64,000 bases of DNA from Variovorax sp. Its GTDB lineage: Bacteria; Pseudomonadota; Gammaproteobacteria; Burkholderiales; Burkholderiaceae_C. Positions within the stretch are counted from its first letter, which is position 1; the number at the start of each line of letters is the position of its first letter. The translations under genes were made by a program, and so were the position numbers. Location of the stretch: contig JAGIAI010000009.1 of assembly GCA_017744935.1 (NCBI GenBank), positions 62,001 to 126,000 on the forward strand, in the 5' to 3' direction. Below the pieces are notes generated by a model. The model was given only the letters and a program-made list of their open reading frames with translations, did no database searches and had not been told where the DNA came from. This document shows positions 1 through 8,012 of the stretch, piece after piece.

Positions 1-1
1 C

Positions 2-766
2 TCCACGGCCGCCGGCCGGCGCATTGGCGCGGCTGCGGCGGAACGCGTGGCGCGCGTCACGCTGGAACTGGGAGGCAAGTCGCCCGCCGTGGTGCTGGAC
101 GACTTCGATGTCGAGACAGCCGCGAAATCGCTGGGTGCGCCTTACTTCAGCTACATGTCGGGGCAGGTCTGCCACAGCATCACGCGCATCATCGTGCCGC
201 GCGCCAAGCACGACGCGATGGTGGAGGCGCTGAGCGCAAGTGCACGCGGCATGGTGATCGGCAATCCCTTCGACGAGGCCAGCACCATGGGCCCGCTGGC
301 GACGGCCCGGCAGCGCGAATCCGTCGAGCGCATGGTGGCGCAGGCCATGGCCGAGGGCGCGCAGTTGGCGGCCGGTGGCGGCAGGCCCAGGCACTTGGAC
401 CGCGGCTTCTTCTTCGAGCCGACCGTATTCGGCAATGTGGACAACCGCTCCAGCCTCGGGCAGGAGGAAGTCTTCGGCCCGGTGCTGTCCGTCATCCCCG
501 CAGACAGCGACCAGCATGCGATCGACATCGCCAACGACACCATTTTCGGACTGAATGCGGTGGTTTTCACCAACGATGCGGAGCGTGCCATGGCCGTGGC
601 GCGCCAGCTGCGTGCGGGCTCGGTGGGGCACAACGGCTCGCGCACCGACTTCTCGATCGGCTTTGGTGGCTTCAAGCAGTCCGGCATTGGCCGCGAAGGC
701 GGGGTGGGCGGGCTGGAGGCCTTCCTTGAATCCAAGACCGTCGTGTTGGACCAGGCCCTCGCTTGA
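2..766 (+). CDS. NAD(P)-dependent aldehyde dehydrogenase, C-terminal part (5' end outside window)
   Basis: Oxidises an aldehyde to the carboxylic acid with NAD(P)+. The open frame runs in from base 2, so the N-terminal cofactor domain is missing. The visible start reads STAAGRRIGAAAAERV, the end of the helix that precedes the LELGGKSP motif carrying the general-base Glu. The nucleophile motif SGQVCHS follows, and the late motifs GQEEVFGPVLSV and GGFKQSGIGREGG are intact. It ends about 230 bases before the first CoA-transferase. The family is certain; the substrate is not. It may supply the acid later activated by the downstream CoA enzymes (inference). Confidence 0.93.
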   Translation, partial: STAAGRRIGAAAAERVARVTLELGGKSPAVVLDDFDVETAAKSLGAPYFSYMSGQVCHSITRIIVPRAKHDAMVEALSASARGMVIGNPFDEASTMGPLATARQRESVERMVAQAMAEGAQLAAGGGRPRHLDRGFFFEPTVFGNVDNRSSLGQEEVFGPVLSVIPADSDQHAIDIANDTIFGLNAVVFTNDAERAMAVARQLRAGSVGHNGSRTDFSIGFGGFKQSGIGREGGVGGLEAFLESKTVVLDQALA

Positions 767-838
767 TCAAGAAGATGAGGGCGCGTTCGCGCTCGATCTT
801 GCAATCTGTGCGGCCTCGGGATTGCAGGATTAATCCGC

Positions 839-853
839 TTCGAGAGCGTCGAA
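839..853. promoter_or_regulatory. Perfect 15-bp palindrome, IclR-type operator candidate
   Basis: TTCGA-GAGCG-TCGAA has 5-base arms around a 5-base spacer. It lies in the gap between the aldehyde dehydrogenase and the CoA-transferase at 996. Many IclR-family operators have this size and form, and two IclR genes lie in this window. Binding is inferred only. Confidence 0.45.
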
Positions 854-906
854 CCGAAGCCTCGTCAATCTTCAGTTGATCGGAGTCGTCTTGGGGACCA
901 CAGTCC

Positions 907-921
907 TTCGAAGCTTCCGAA
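907..921. promoter_or_regulatory. Near-perfect 15-bp palindrome, second IclR-type operator candidate
   Basis: TTCGA-AGCTT-CCGAA matches the site at 839-853 in length and half-site (4 of 5 arm bases pair). It lies 75 bases before the ATG at 996. Two similar sites before one gene suggest a real operator region. Confidence 0.38.
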
Positions 922-995
922 TCAATCTGGAGCTACTGACGCAACTGCATCAGAAAGCGGATGCAGAAGATCCAAGGAAAGAAGGAGATAGCGGC

Positions 996-2171
996 ATGGC
1001 CGAAATTGCATCCAACGATCTGCCGCTGGCAGGCGTGACCGTCGTGGAACTGGGCGACAGCGCATCGGCTCCCTTTGCCGGACAGGTTTTCGCCGCGCTG
1101 GGCGCGCAGGTGTGGAAGGTCGAGCGCCCGGGCACGGGCGACTCCTCGCGCGGCTGGGGGCCGAGCCAATGGAAGGGCAGCGGCGCCGCCTATCACGCGC
1201 TCAACCGCGGCAAGAAGTCGATCTGCCTAGACATCAAGGAACCGGCCCAGCTTGCGGATCTCAAGCGCTTGATCTTCGAGCATGCGGACGTGTTCTTGCA
1301 CAACCTAAGGCCGGGCTCCGTAGGGCAGTACGGGCTGGACGCCGAAAGCCTGCGTGCACGCAAGCCGGAACTTGTCTGCTGCGAAGTGGGAGCCTTCGGA
1401 CATGTGGGCCCCATGAATTCGCTGCCGGGCTACGACCCGTTGATGCAGGCCTTCTCCGGCATCATGAGTCTGACCGGCGAGGAAGAACAGGCACCCGTTC
1501 GCGCGGGCGTTTCCATAGTCGATTTCGGCACCGGCATGTGGGCTGTCATCGGTACGCTGGCCGCGCTGTTCCGCAGGCAGGCGAAGCACCAGGGCGCCAC
1601 GGTCAACAGCTCGCTGTTGGAGACCGCCTTCGCATGGATGACCGTGGGCATCGCCAACTATGCGGCCGACGGGCACAAGGGCGGGCGGCACGGCTCGGGC
1701 ATTGGTTTCATCGTTCCGCATCGGGCCTATACCGCGTCCGACGGCTACCTCGTGGTGAGCTGCGCGAACGACCGGCTGTTCGCAACCCTGTGCGAGGCCA
1801 TGGGTCAGCCGGCGCTCGCGAAAGATGCGCGCTTTGCAACGAACGCGGCCAGGCTGGAAAACCGGGCGGAAATCGACCGCATCATCGGCGAGTGCCTGTC
1901 GCGGCAGACGCGCGCCTTCTGGCAGGAGCGCTTGCAAGCCCATGGTGTCGCTTGCGCCCCTATTCAGGACGTTTCGGAGTTGTACGCGCACGAGCAGACG
2001 CGTGCGCTCGGCATTCTGGGCAAACCGGCGGAAGGCGAGATTGCCCTGGTCGGGCTCCCCCTGTCGTTCGATGGCCAACGCCCGCCGCCGCTATCGTCGG
2101 CCCCCGAGATCGGGCAGGACAACGGCAGGCTGGCCGAGTTGTTGCGCCGCCCGGCAGCCAACGACAGATAG
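996..2171 (+). CDS. Family III CoA-transferase (CaiB/BaiF)
   Basis: Moves CoA between acyl-CoA thioesters and free acids. It opens with the family N-terminus LAGVTVVELGDSASAPFAGQ, then GAQVWKVERPGTGD and the LNRGKKSICLDIK segment. The predicted catalytic Asp lies in the GYDPLMQAFSG region, and VNSSLLETAFAW begins the second half. The reading frame stays open upstream to 876, but the ATG at 996 has a good Shine-Dalgarno (AAGGAGA, 983-989) and gives 391 residues, normal for the family. A DUF2889 gene follows after 15 bases. The CoA donor and acceptor cannot be told from sequence. Confidence 0.93.
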   Translation: MAEIASNDLPLAGVTVVELGDSASAPFAGQVFAALGAQVWKVERPGTGDSSRGWGPSQWKGSGAAYHALNRGKKSICLDIKEPAQLADLKRLIFEHADVFLHNLRPGSVGQYGLDAESLRARKPELVCCEVGAFGHVGPMNSLPGYDPLMQAFSGIMSLTGEEEQAPVRAGVSIVDFGTGMWAVIGTLAALFRRQAKHQGATVNSSLLETAFAWMTVGIANYAADGHKGGRHGSGIGFIVPHRAYTASDGYLVVSCANDRLFATLCEAMGQPALAKDARFATNAARLENRAEIDRIIGECLSRQTRAFWQERLQAHGVACAPIQDVSELYAHEQTRALGILGKPAEGEIALVGLPLSFDGQRPPPLSSAPEIGQDNGRLAELLRRPAANDR

Positions 2172-2186
2172 CAGGGTGGAAACGCG

Positions 2187-2777
2187 ATGACCGATGAAGA
2201 GAGTGCCGGGCTTTCGCCCGCAGCGGAAGTAACCCGGGAGGAGCTCCATGTGCGGCGCATCGAGTTCCGGGGTTTCCGCCGCAGCGATGGCTGGTACGAA
2301 GTGGAGGCCAGCCTCACGGACCGCAAACCCCATGAGTTCACTCCGCCGAGCGGCGGACATCCGGTGCCGGCTAACGAACCCATTCATGACCACGGGCTGC
2401 GTGTCGTGTTTGACGCCGACATGGTGATCCGTGCCGTCGAGACGTCCATCCGCGCCTATCCGTACCGCGAATGTCCGCAAGGGGGCGCGACCCTGCAGGC
2501 GTTGGCGGGACTGCGCATCGGTCCCGGCTGGGGTGGCGAGATCCGCCGGCGGCTGCCCGCTGAGGACACATGCACGCACTTGCGCGAGATGCTGATCCCG
2601 CTGGCTACTGCGGCTTTCCAGTCGATGCACATGGTGCGCATGCAGTGGCTGCAAGACGATGTGGATGCGCAGGGCAAGCCACGAAAGATCGACAGCTGCT
2701 ACGCCTACGCCGCTTCGCGCGAGCTCGTGAAGCAGCTCTGGCCGGCCTTCCATCAACCGCCTGCTGGCAAACCGTGA
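2187..2777 (+). CDS. DUF2889 domain protein
   Basis: A 196-residue cytosolic protein of unknown function. The DUF2889 pattern is seen in the N-terminal HVRRIEFRGFRRSDGWYEVE, the LTDRKPHEF segment, the central IHDHGLRVVFD and the conserved AYPYRECP. It has no signal peptide or membrane segment. It sits between two CoA-transferase-family genes with gaps under 20 bases, so it is probably co-transcribed with them. A role in the same acyl-CoA pathway is inferred from position only. Confidence 0.88.
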   Translation: MTDEESAGLSPAAEVTREELHVRRIEFRGFRRSDGWYEVEASLTDRKPHEFTPPSGGHPVPANEPIHDHGLRVVFDADMVIRAVETSIRAYPYRECPQGGATLQALAGLRIGPGWGGEIRRRLPAEDTCTHLREMLIPLATAAFQSMHMVRMQWLQDDVDAQGKPRKIDSCYAYAASRELVKQLWPAFHQPPAGKP

Positions 2778-2794
2778 ATGAGAACGAGCGACAC

Positions 2795-3952
2795 ATGACC
2801 CAGAAAGCACAAGGCCCCTTGGCGGGCATCAGGATCGTCGAGCTCGGCGGCGTCGGCCCGGCGCCATTCTGCTGCATGCTGCTGGCCGACCTGGGCGCCG
2901 AAGTGATCCGCATCGATCGCCCGCCGGGCTATGACGGCGGTGCGCCCATCGATGCGCGCTTCAACCTCCTGAACCGCGGACGACGCAGCCTCAGCATGGA
3001 CCTGAAGAACCCCGAGGCTGTTCCGGCCGTTCTTCGGCTGGTTCGCGAAGCGGGTGCACTGATCGAGGGATTTCGCCCTGGCGTTGCAGAGCGGCTTGGA
3101 CTGGGCCCGGAGGCATGTCATGCCGTCAACCCGAAGCTTGTGTACGGGCGCATGACAGGCTGGGGCCAGGACGGCCCGCTCGCGCACGCGCCTGGGCATG
3201 ACATCAACTACATCTCGCTCACCGGTGTGCTTCACTCGGTAGGCCGCGCGGAAGGGCCGCCGGCCATACCGCTGAATCTCGCGGGCGACTTCGGGGGAGG
3301 TTCGCTGTACCTGGCACTCGGCGTCGTCAGCGCCATCCTCGAAAGCCGCAACTCGGGCCGCGGGCAGGTGGTGGATGCCGCGATGGTGGATGGCTCCGCC
3401 TCGCTCATGACCCTGGTCTACGGTCTGCACGCAGCCGGCTATTGGCGCGACGAGCGCGGCGCCAACAGGCTCGACTCCGGTGCCCCCTGGTACAACGTGT
3501 ACGAGACCCGGGACGGCAAGTACATCAGCATCGCCGCAAACGAAGCGCGCTTCTACCGCAGCGCGCTGCAGGTGCTCGGGCTGCAGGACGAAGCACTCCC
3601 GGACCAGCACGACCGCAGCGGCTGGCCCGGCTTGCGCGAACGCTTTGCTGCCGTGTTCAGGACCCGCACGCGCGATGCCTGGATCGCGCTCGCCCAAGGC
3701 ACGGAGTCATGCATCTCCCCGGTGATGTCACTTGCCGAAGCACCGGCGCATCCGCACCTGCAGGCGCGCGGGACGTTTGTCGAAATCGATGGCGTCGTGC
3801 AACCAGCGCCAGCGCCGCGCTTCAGTCGTACGCAGGCGGGTATTCAGCGCCCGCCTGCGGAGCCCGGTCAGCACACGGACGAGGTGTTGCGCGATTGGGG
3901 ATTCACCGGCAGCGAAATCAAGGCACTCCACGCTGCTGGTGCAGTGAGCTGA
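2795..3952 (+). CDS. Alpha-methylacyl-CoA racemase-like family III CoA-transferase homologue
   Basis: Related to CaiB/BaiF enzymes but closest in motif to alpha-methylacyl-CoA racemase (Amacr/MCR), which interconverts 2R and 2S methyl-branched acyl-CoAs. The racemase motif GHDINYISLTGVLHSVGR holds the proposed catalytic His and LAGDFGGGSLYLALG the catalytic Asp. The ATG at 2795 gives 385 residues, in line with the family; the frame stays open further upstream but would overlap the DUF2889 gene. A racemase here suggests that the pathway handles a methyl-branched chain (inference). Confidence 0.85.
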   Translation: MTQKAQGPLAGIRIVELGGVGPAPFCCMLLADLGAEVIRIDRPPGYDGGAPIDARFNLLNRGRRSLSMDLKNPEAVPAVLRLVREAGALIEGFRPGVAERLGLGPEACHAVNPKLVYGRMTGWGQDGPLAHAPGHDINYISLTGVLHSVGRAEGPPAIPLNLAGDFGGGSLYLALGVVSAILESRNSGRGQVVDAAMVDGSASLMTLVYGLHAAGYWRDERGANRLDSGAPWYNVYETRDGKYISIAANEARFYRSALQVLGLQDEALPDQHDRSGWPGLRERFAAVFRTRTRDAWIALAQGTESCISPVMSLAEAPAHPHLQARGTFVEIDGVVQPAPAPRFSRTQAGIQRPPAEPGQHTDEVLRDWGFTGSEIKALHAAGAVS

Positions 3953-4023
3953 GCGACCCGCCGCCGGCCTGCATGCGAATGCCTGGTCCGGCGATTTCAA
4001 ACCTCATCATGAACGGAGTTTGT

Positions 4024-4944
4024 ATGAAGAGCGTCAGTATCAAGACCCCCTACTGGAACATCGCAGCGGATGTGCACTTCCCACCCGGCTTCAACGAAGG
4101 TGGCAAGTACCCGGCCATCATCAGTGCGCACCCGATCGGCAGCTGCAAGGAGCAGACTTCGGGCAATGTCTACGGGCAAGCATTGGCGAAGGAGGGCTTC
4201 GTCGTCGTCGCCTTCGACCGCAGCTTCCAGGGCGGCAGCGGCGGAGAGCCGCGCTCCATCGAAGACCCGACGCTGAGTGTGGAAGACTTCCGTCATGTAG
4301 CCGACTACCTGGTGACGCTGCCCTACGTGGATGAAGATCGCATCGGCGTGCTGGGAATCTGCGGTGGCGGTGGGTATGCCATCAACGCCGCCATGACCGA
4401 ACGCCGAATCAAGGCTGTGGGCACGGTGACCGGCGCCAACTACGGCCGACTGATGCGCGAAGGTTTCAGCGGGTATGACCCCGTTGCAGCGCTGGAGGCC
4501 ATGGCCAAGCAGCGTACGGCTGAAGCGCGGGGCGCTGCGCTACGGGTGGACGATCTGTTGCCGCCGTCGCCGCAGGCAGCGAAAGAGGCTGGCGTGAAGG
4601 AGATCGACGTCTATGAGGCCACCGAGTACTACCGCACGGATCGTGGCCGCGCCCCGCACGGCCTCAACCGTGCCCTGTATTCACATCAGGCCGCCGCCAT
4701 TGGCTGGGACGCCTTTCACCTGTGCGAGACGCTGCTGACGCAGCCCTTGATGGTGGTGGTGGGCGACAAGGTGGGCGCCTTCGGTGCCTACCGCGACGGC
4801 TGCGAAATCATCGGGCGCGCCGCGTCGAAGAAGAAGGAGCTGGTGGTGGTCGAGGGCTGGTCTCACTACGACCTGTACGACAAGCCGGAGCCGGTGGGCA
4901 AGGCGCTGGCGAAGCTGGTCCCGTTCTACAGGGAAAACCTGTAG
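4024..4944 (+). CDS. Alpha/beta hydrolase with Cys nucleophile (dienelactone hydrolase/YcjY-like)
   Basis: A 306-residue alpha/beta hydrolase. The nucleophile elbow reads GVLGICGGGGYA, placing Cys113 where Ser usually sits, as in dienelactone hydrolases and YcjY-like proteins. The oxyanion region is SAHPIGSCKEQ, and the catalytic His is probably in VVEGWSHYDLYD near the C-terminus. The ATG at 4024 follows ACGGAGT; an in-frame ATG at 4009 is possible. It could hydrolyse a lactone, an ester or a ring-fission product of the pathway; the substrate is unknown. Confidence 0.85.
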   Translation: MKSVSIKTPYWNIAADVHFPPGFNEGGKYPAIISAHPIGSCKEQTSGNVYGQALAKEGFVVVAFDRSFQGGSGGEPRSIEDPTLSVEDFRHVADYLVTLPYVDEDRIGVLGICGGGGYAINAAMTERRIKAVGTVTGANYGRLMREGFSGYDPVAALEAMAKQRTAEARGAALRVDDLLPPSPQAAKEAGVKEIDVYEATEYYRTDRGRAPHGLNRALYSHQAAAIGWDAFHLCETLLTQPLMVVVGDKVGAFGAYRDGCEIIGRAASKKKELVVVEGWSHYDLYDKPEPVGKALAKLVPFYRENL

Positions 4945-4947
4945 GAC

Positions 4948-4962
4948 TTCGGTGTGGCCGAA
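4948..4962. promoter_or_regulatory. Perfect 15-bp palindrome, IclR-type operator candidate
   Basis: TTCGG-TGTGG-CCGAA starts three bases after the hydrolase stop codon and 90 bases before the TTG start of the next CoA-transferase. It has the same 5-5-5 design as the sites at 839 and 907, suggesting a second promoter inside the gene run. Confidence 0.42.
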
Positions 4963-5051
4963 CTGCGGCTTCAAGAATAACCAGTAGGTCTTGATGCCGG
5001 GGCACTCTAACCTTGGTGCATTCCTATCAGGAAGATGCCAAGGAGACAATT

Positions 5052-6281
5052 TTGGTCACATCCATCGACCCATCCGATCGACCCCTGCACGGTGTGCGCG
5101 TGCTTGCCGTCGAAAACTTCGTCGCCGGACCGTTTGCTTCGATGTGGCTGGCCGATGCAGGTGCTGAGGTCATCAAGGTCGAAGCGCCTGCCGGCGGCGA
5201 TTTCGCCCGCAGCACAAGCCCCGTCAGGAAAGCCGATGACGGCAGCTTGCACGCCTTGTCGTTCCTGCGAACCAATCGCAACAAGAAGAGCCTGACGCTC
5301 GACCTGAAGACGCCGGAGGGCAAGCGCATCTTCACTGAACTGGTCGGTCAGACCGACATCGTGGTCGAGAATCTGCGCCCCGGCGTGATGGACCGCCTCG
5401 GCATTGGCTACGAGGCGCTGCGCGCGCGCAATCCGCGCCTGATCTACGTGGCCATCTCGGGCTTCGGGCATGCCGACGTCAAGCCCAGCCCGTACACCGA
5501 CCATCCGGCGCTGGACATCGTTGGTCAGGCGCTCAGCGGCCTGATGTACCGGCCCGAGCGGCAGGGCGATCGTCCGACCTACTTGGGCTTCTCGATGAGC
5601 GACCTGCAGGGCGGCATCCTGGCCGTGCAGGGCGCGCTGATGGCGTTGTTCCAGCGTGAGCGCACCGGGCGCGGCAAGAAGGTCGACGTCTCGCTCTACG
5701 ACGTCTCGCTGGTGCAGAACGAAATCTCGGTGGCGATGTACTCCGGCCTGGGCCGGCCGCTGCCACCGGGCGCTCCCGCGGTGACAGCGCCGTTCGGCCC
5801 ATACCGCGCCAGCGACGGCTACATCGTGATCGCCGTGCTCGGTGAGCACATATGGCAGCGCTTCTGCGAGGTAATTGGCAAGCGCGAGCTGATCGACGAC
5901 CCTCTGTTCGTAGATGGCGTGGCAAGGCGCAACCACATCGGCGCGCTCGATCCGCACATCGATGTCTGGCTGGCCACGCGGACGCGCGCCGAAGCCGCGG
6001 CGCAACTCCGCGAAGGCGGCGTGCCCGCCTCCGTGGTCAACGACGTCGCTGACCTGTTCGACTGTCCACACGTGGCAGCGCGGGACATGCTCATGACGCT
6101 CGACGACCCCGTGTGGGGGCCTGTGCAGGTGGTCGGCAACCCGATCAAGATGTCTGACGTGCCCGAGCCGGAAGCCGGCCTGCCGCCGCGGCTCGGAGAG
6201 CATACCGAGGCCGTGCTGCGGGATTGGCTGCAGCTCGATACGGAGCAGATCGGCGTGCTGCGGGCAGACAAGGTCGTTTGA
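5052..6281 (+). CDS. Family III CoA-transferase (CaiB/BaiF), second copy
   Basis: A 409-residue CoA-transferase with LHGVRVLAVENFVAGPFASM at the N-terminus, AEVIKVEAPAGGDFAR, a TNRNKKSLTLDLK segment, and HPALDIVGQALSGLM holding the likely catalytic Asp. The start chosen is TTG 5052, because AGGAGA at 5041-5046 sits five bases before it. No ATG fits, and the frame stays open to another TTG at 5013. The CoA-binding C-terminal PRLGEHTEAVLRDW is present. It is followed after 30 bases by an SDR gene. Confidence 0.92.
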   Translation: MVTSIDPSDRPLHGVRVLAVENFVAGPFASMWLADAGAEVIKVEAPAGGDFARSTSPVRKADDGSLHALSFLRTNRNKKSLTLDLKTPEGKRIFTELVGQTDIVVENLRPGVMDRLGIGYEALRARNPRLIYVAISGFGHADVKPSPYTDHPALDIVGQALSGLMYRPERQGDRPTYLGFSMSDLQGGILAVQGALMALFQRERTGRGKKVDVSLYDVSLVQNEISVAMYSGLGRPLPPGAPAVTAPFGPYRASDGYIVIAVLGEHIWQRFCEVIGKRELIDDPLFVDGVARRNHIGALDPHIDVWLATRTRAEAAAQLREGGVPASVVNDVADLFDCPHVAARDMLMTLDDPVWGPVQVVGNPIKMSDVPEPEAGLPPRLGEHTEAVLRDWLQLDTEQIGVLRADKVV

Positions 6282-6311
6282 CGGGCGAACATGTAACGAG
6301 TCGACGCGAGG

Positions 6312-7118
6312 ATGCAAATGAAAAATCTCGAAGGCAAGGTGGCCATCGTCACCGGCGGCACAGGTGGAATCGGCAGAGGCGTGGCGCTCGAGTTGGCTGT
6401 GCGCGGGGCTCTGGTCGTCATCAGCGGTCGGTCCGCCTCGAAGGCTGAGGCAGTGCTGGCAGAGATCCGGCAGTTCGGCGGGGAGGGCGACTTTATCGCG
6501 GGCGACGTTCGTTCGAAGGCCGACATGGATGCGCTGGCTGCCGAAACCGCGCGCCGTCACGGCGGCATCGACATCCTTGTTGCCAACGCTGGCGGCAACG
6601 ACGACGAGGCGCGCCGTCCCGATGTGCGCGGTCCCTTCGGCGACATCGACCTCGCGCGCGTCTGCGCCGTGGTGGCGGAGAACATTGCAGCCAAGCTGTT
6701 GCCGGTGCAGTCGGCCTTGCCCTTCATGCGCGAGCGCGGCGCGGGCGCGGTGGTGTTCGTGACTTCGGAAGGCGGCCGCGTGCCGACGCCGACACAGACG
6801 GCCGTCGCCACTTTCGCTGGTGGGCTCATTAGCGCAAGCAAGGTGTTGTCGAAGGAACTGGCGCGAGATCGCATCCGGGTCAACTGCGTCTGCGTGACGG
6901 TGGTGCGCGATAGCCCTTCATGGAATGCGGCGTTCGAGCATGCCGATGGCGTCTCGGACCGCCATCGCAAGCAGTACGAGAAGATCATTGCCAACAGCCC
7001 ATTGGGCGTGGCCAGCCCGCTGGACATCGGCCGCGTCGTTGCCTTCCTGGCATCCGACGAAGCGGGCTACCTCACCGGGGCGACCATCAGCCCGACCGGC
7101 GGGCTGACGATTCATTGA
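6312..7118 (+). CDS. Short-chain dehydrogenase/reductase lacking the catalytic Tyr
   Basis: A Rossmann-fold SDR of 268 residues. The cofactor motif TGGTGGIG (14-21) and ANAGG (91-95) are intact, and the active-site Ser is probably Ser152 in FVTSEGG. The YxxxK motif reads ISASK (173-177), so the Tyr is replaced by Ile173 while Lys177 remains. Normal reductase chemistry is therefore doubtful; a divergent hydroxyacyl-CoA dehydrogenase or a non-redox role is possible. The start is the ATG at 6312, or the second ATG at 6318. The gene lies in the same run as the CoA-transferases and the hydratase. Confidence 0.88.
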   Translation: MQMKNLEGKVAIVTGGTGGIGRGVALELAVRGALVVISGRSASKAEAVLAEIRQFGGEGDFIAGDVRSKADMDALAAETARRHGGIDILVANAGGNDDEARRPDVRGPFGDIDLARVCAVVAENIAAKLLPVQSALPFMRERGAGAVVFVTSEGGRVPTPTQTAVATFAGGLISASKVLSKELARDRIRVNCVCVTVVRDSPSWNAAFEHADGVSDRHRKQYEKIIANSPLGVASPLDIGRVVAFLASDEAGYLTGATISPTGGLTIH

Positions 7119-7147
7119 ACTGCTCTGAGCAGTACGAGGAGACCTCC

Positions 7148-7957
7148 ATGCACTACGAAGATTTCCAGCACCTGCTGTTCGAGCGCCGTCCGGACGGCGT
7201 GCTTCTCGTCACCCTCAACCGACCCGAGGTGATGAACGCCACCAACAACCAGATGCACTGGGAGCTGACCCAGGTGTGGGGCGTGGTCGATGCGGATCCA
7301 ACGGTCAAGGTCATCGTCGTCACCGGCGCTGGCGAACGGGCGTTCTCGGCCGGCGGAGACCTGTCGGTGGTAGAGGAGATGGCCAATAGCCAGGAAGCGA
7401 CCATGCGCGTGATGAAGGAGGCATCCGACATCGTCTACAACATGGTGGCCTGCGACAAGCCCATCATCTCCGCCATCAACGGCACGGCCGTGGGCGCGGG
7501 CTTGGCAGTGGCGTTGCTGGCAGACGTGAGCGTGATGGCCGAGGACGCCAAGATCACCGATGGCCACGCACGCCTCGGTGTGTCGGCGGGCGATCATGCC
7601 GCCATCATCTGGCCGTTGCTCTGCGGCATGGCGAAAGCCAAGTACTACCTGATGACGGCCGACTTCGTCGACGGCAAGGAAGCGGAGCGCCTGGGCCTGG
7701 TGACCTTCTGCGCCCCGCGCGAAGAAGTGCTGCCCAAGTCGCTGGCCATTGCCGCGAAGCTTGCGCGCGGCAGTCAGGCGGCAATCCGCGCCACCAAGAA
7801 GTCACTCAACAACTGGCTGCGACTCGCCGGCCCGGTGTTCGACAACTCGTTGGCGCTGGAGATGCTGTGCTTCCTCGGGCCCGACGTGAAGGAAGGGCTG
7901 GATGCGATGCGCGGCAAGCGGGCGCCGGATTTTCCATCTGCACGCCTGCCTTCCTGA
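7148..7957 (+). CDS. Enoyl-CoA hydratase/isomerase family protein
   Basis: Crotonase-fold enzyme that hydrates or isomerises enoyl-CoA. The first oxyanion-hole segment is GERAFSAGGDLSVVEEM and the second is AINGTAVGAGLAVALLADV. The C-terminal helix IRATKKSLNNW is typical. GAGGAGA just before ATG 7148 fixes the start, giving 269 residues, normal for the family. One of the two usual catalytic Glu positions looks replaced (LGVSAGDHAAI), so the exact reaction is open. It is the last gene of the first plus-strand run. Confidence 0.92.
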   Translation: MHYEDFQHLLFERRPDGVLLVTLNRPEVMNATNNQMHWELTQVWGVVDADPTVKVIVVTGAGERAFSAGGDLSVVEEMANSQEATMRVMKEASDIVYNMVACDKPIISAINGTAVGAGLAVALLADVSVMAEDAKITDGHARLGVSAGDHAAIIWPLLCGMAKAKYYLMTADFVDGKEAERLGLVTFCAPREEVLPKSLAIAAKLARGSQAAIRATKKSLNNWLRLAGPVFDNSLALEMLCFLGPDVKEGLDAMRGKRAPDFPSARLPS

Positions 7958-8012
7958 GTGCGAAGAGAGGGCTGTTGCGATGCCACGGCCCGGATGCTCA
8001 ACGCGTGGGAAG

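Noticed and set aside
5007..6560. A 517-codon minus-strand frame
   Set aside because: Antisense to a clear CoA-transferase and SDR; composition rich in Arg, His and Gln as expected for a shadow frame.
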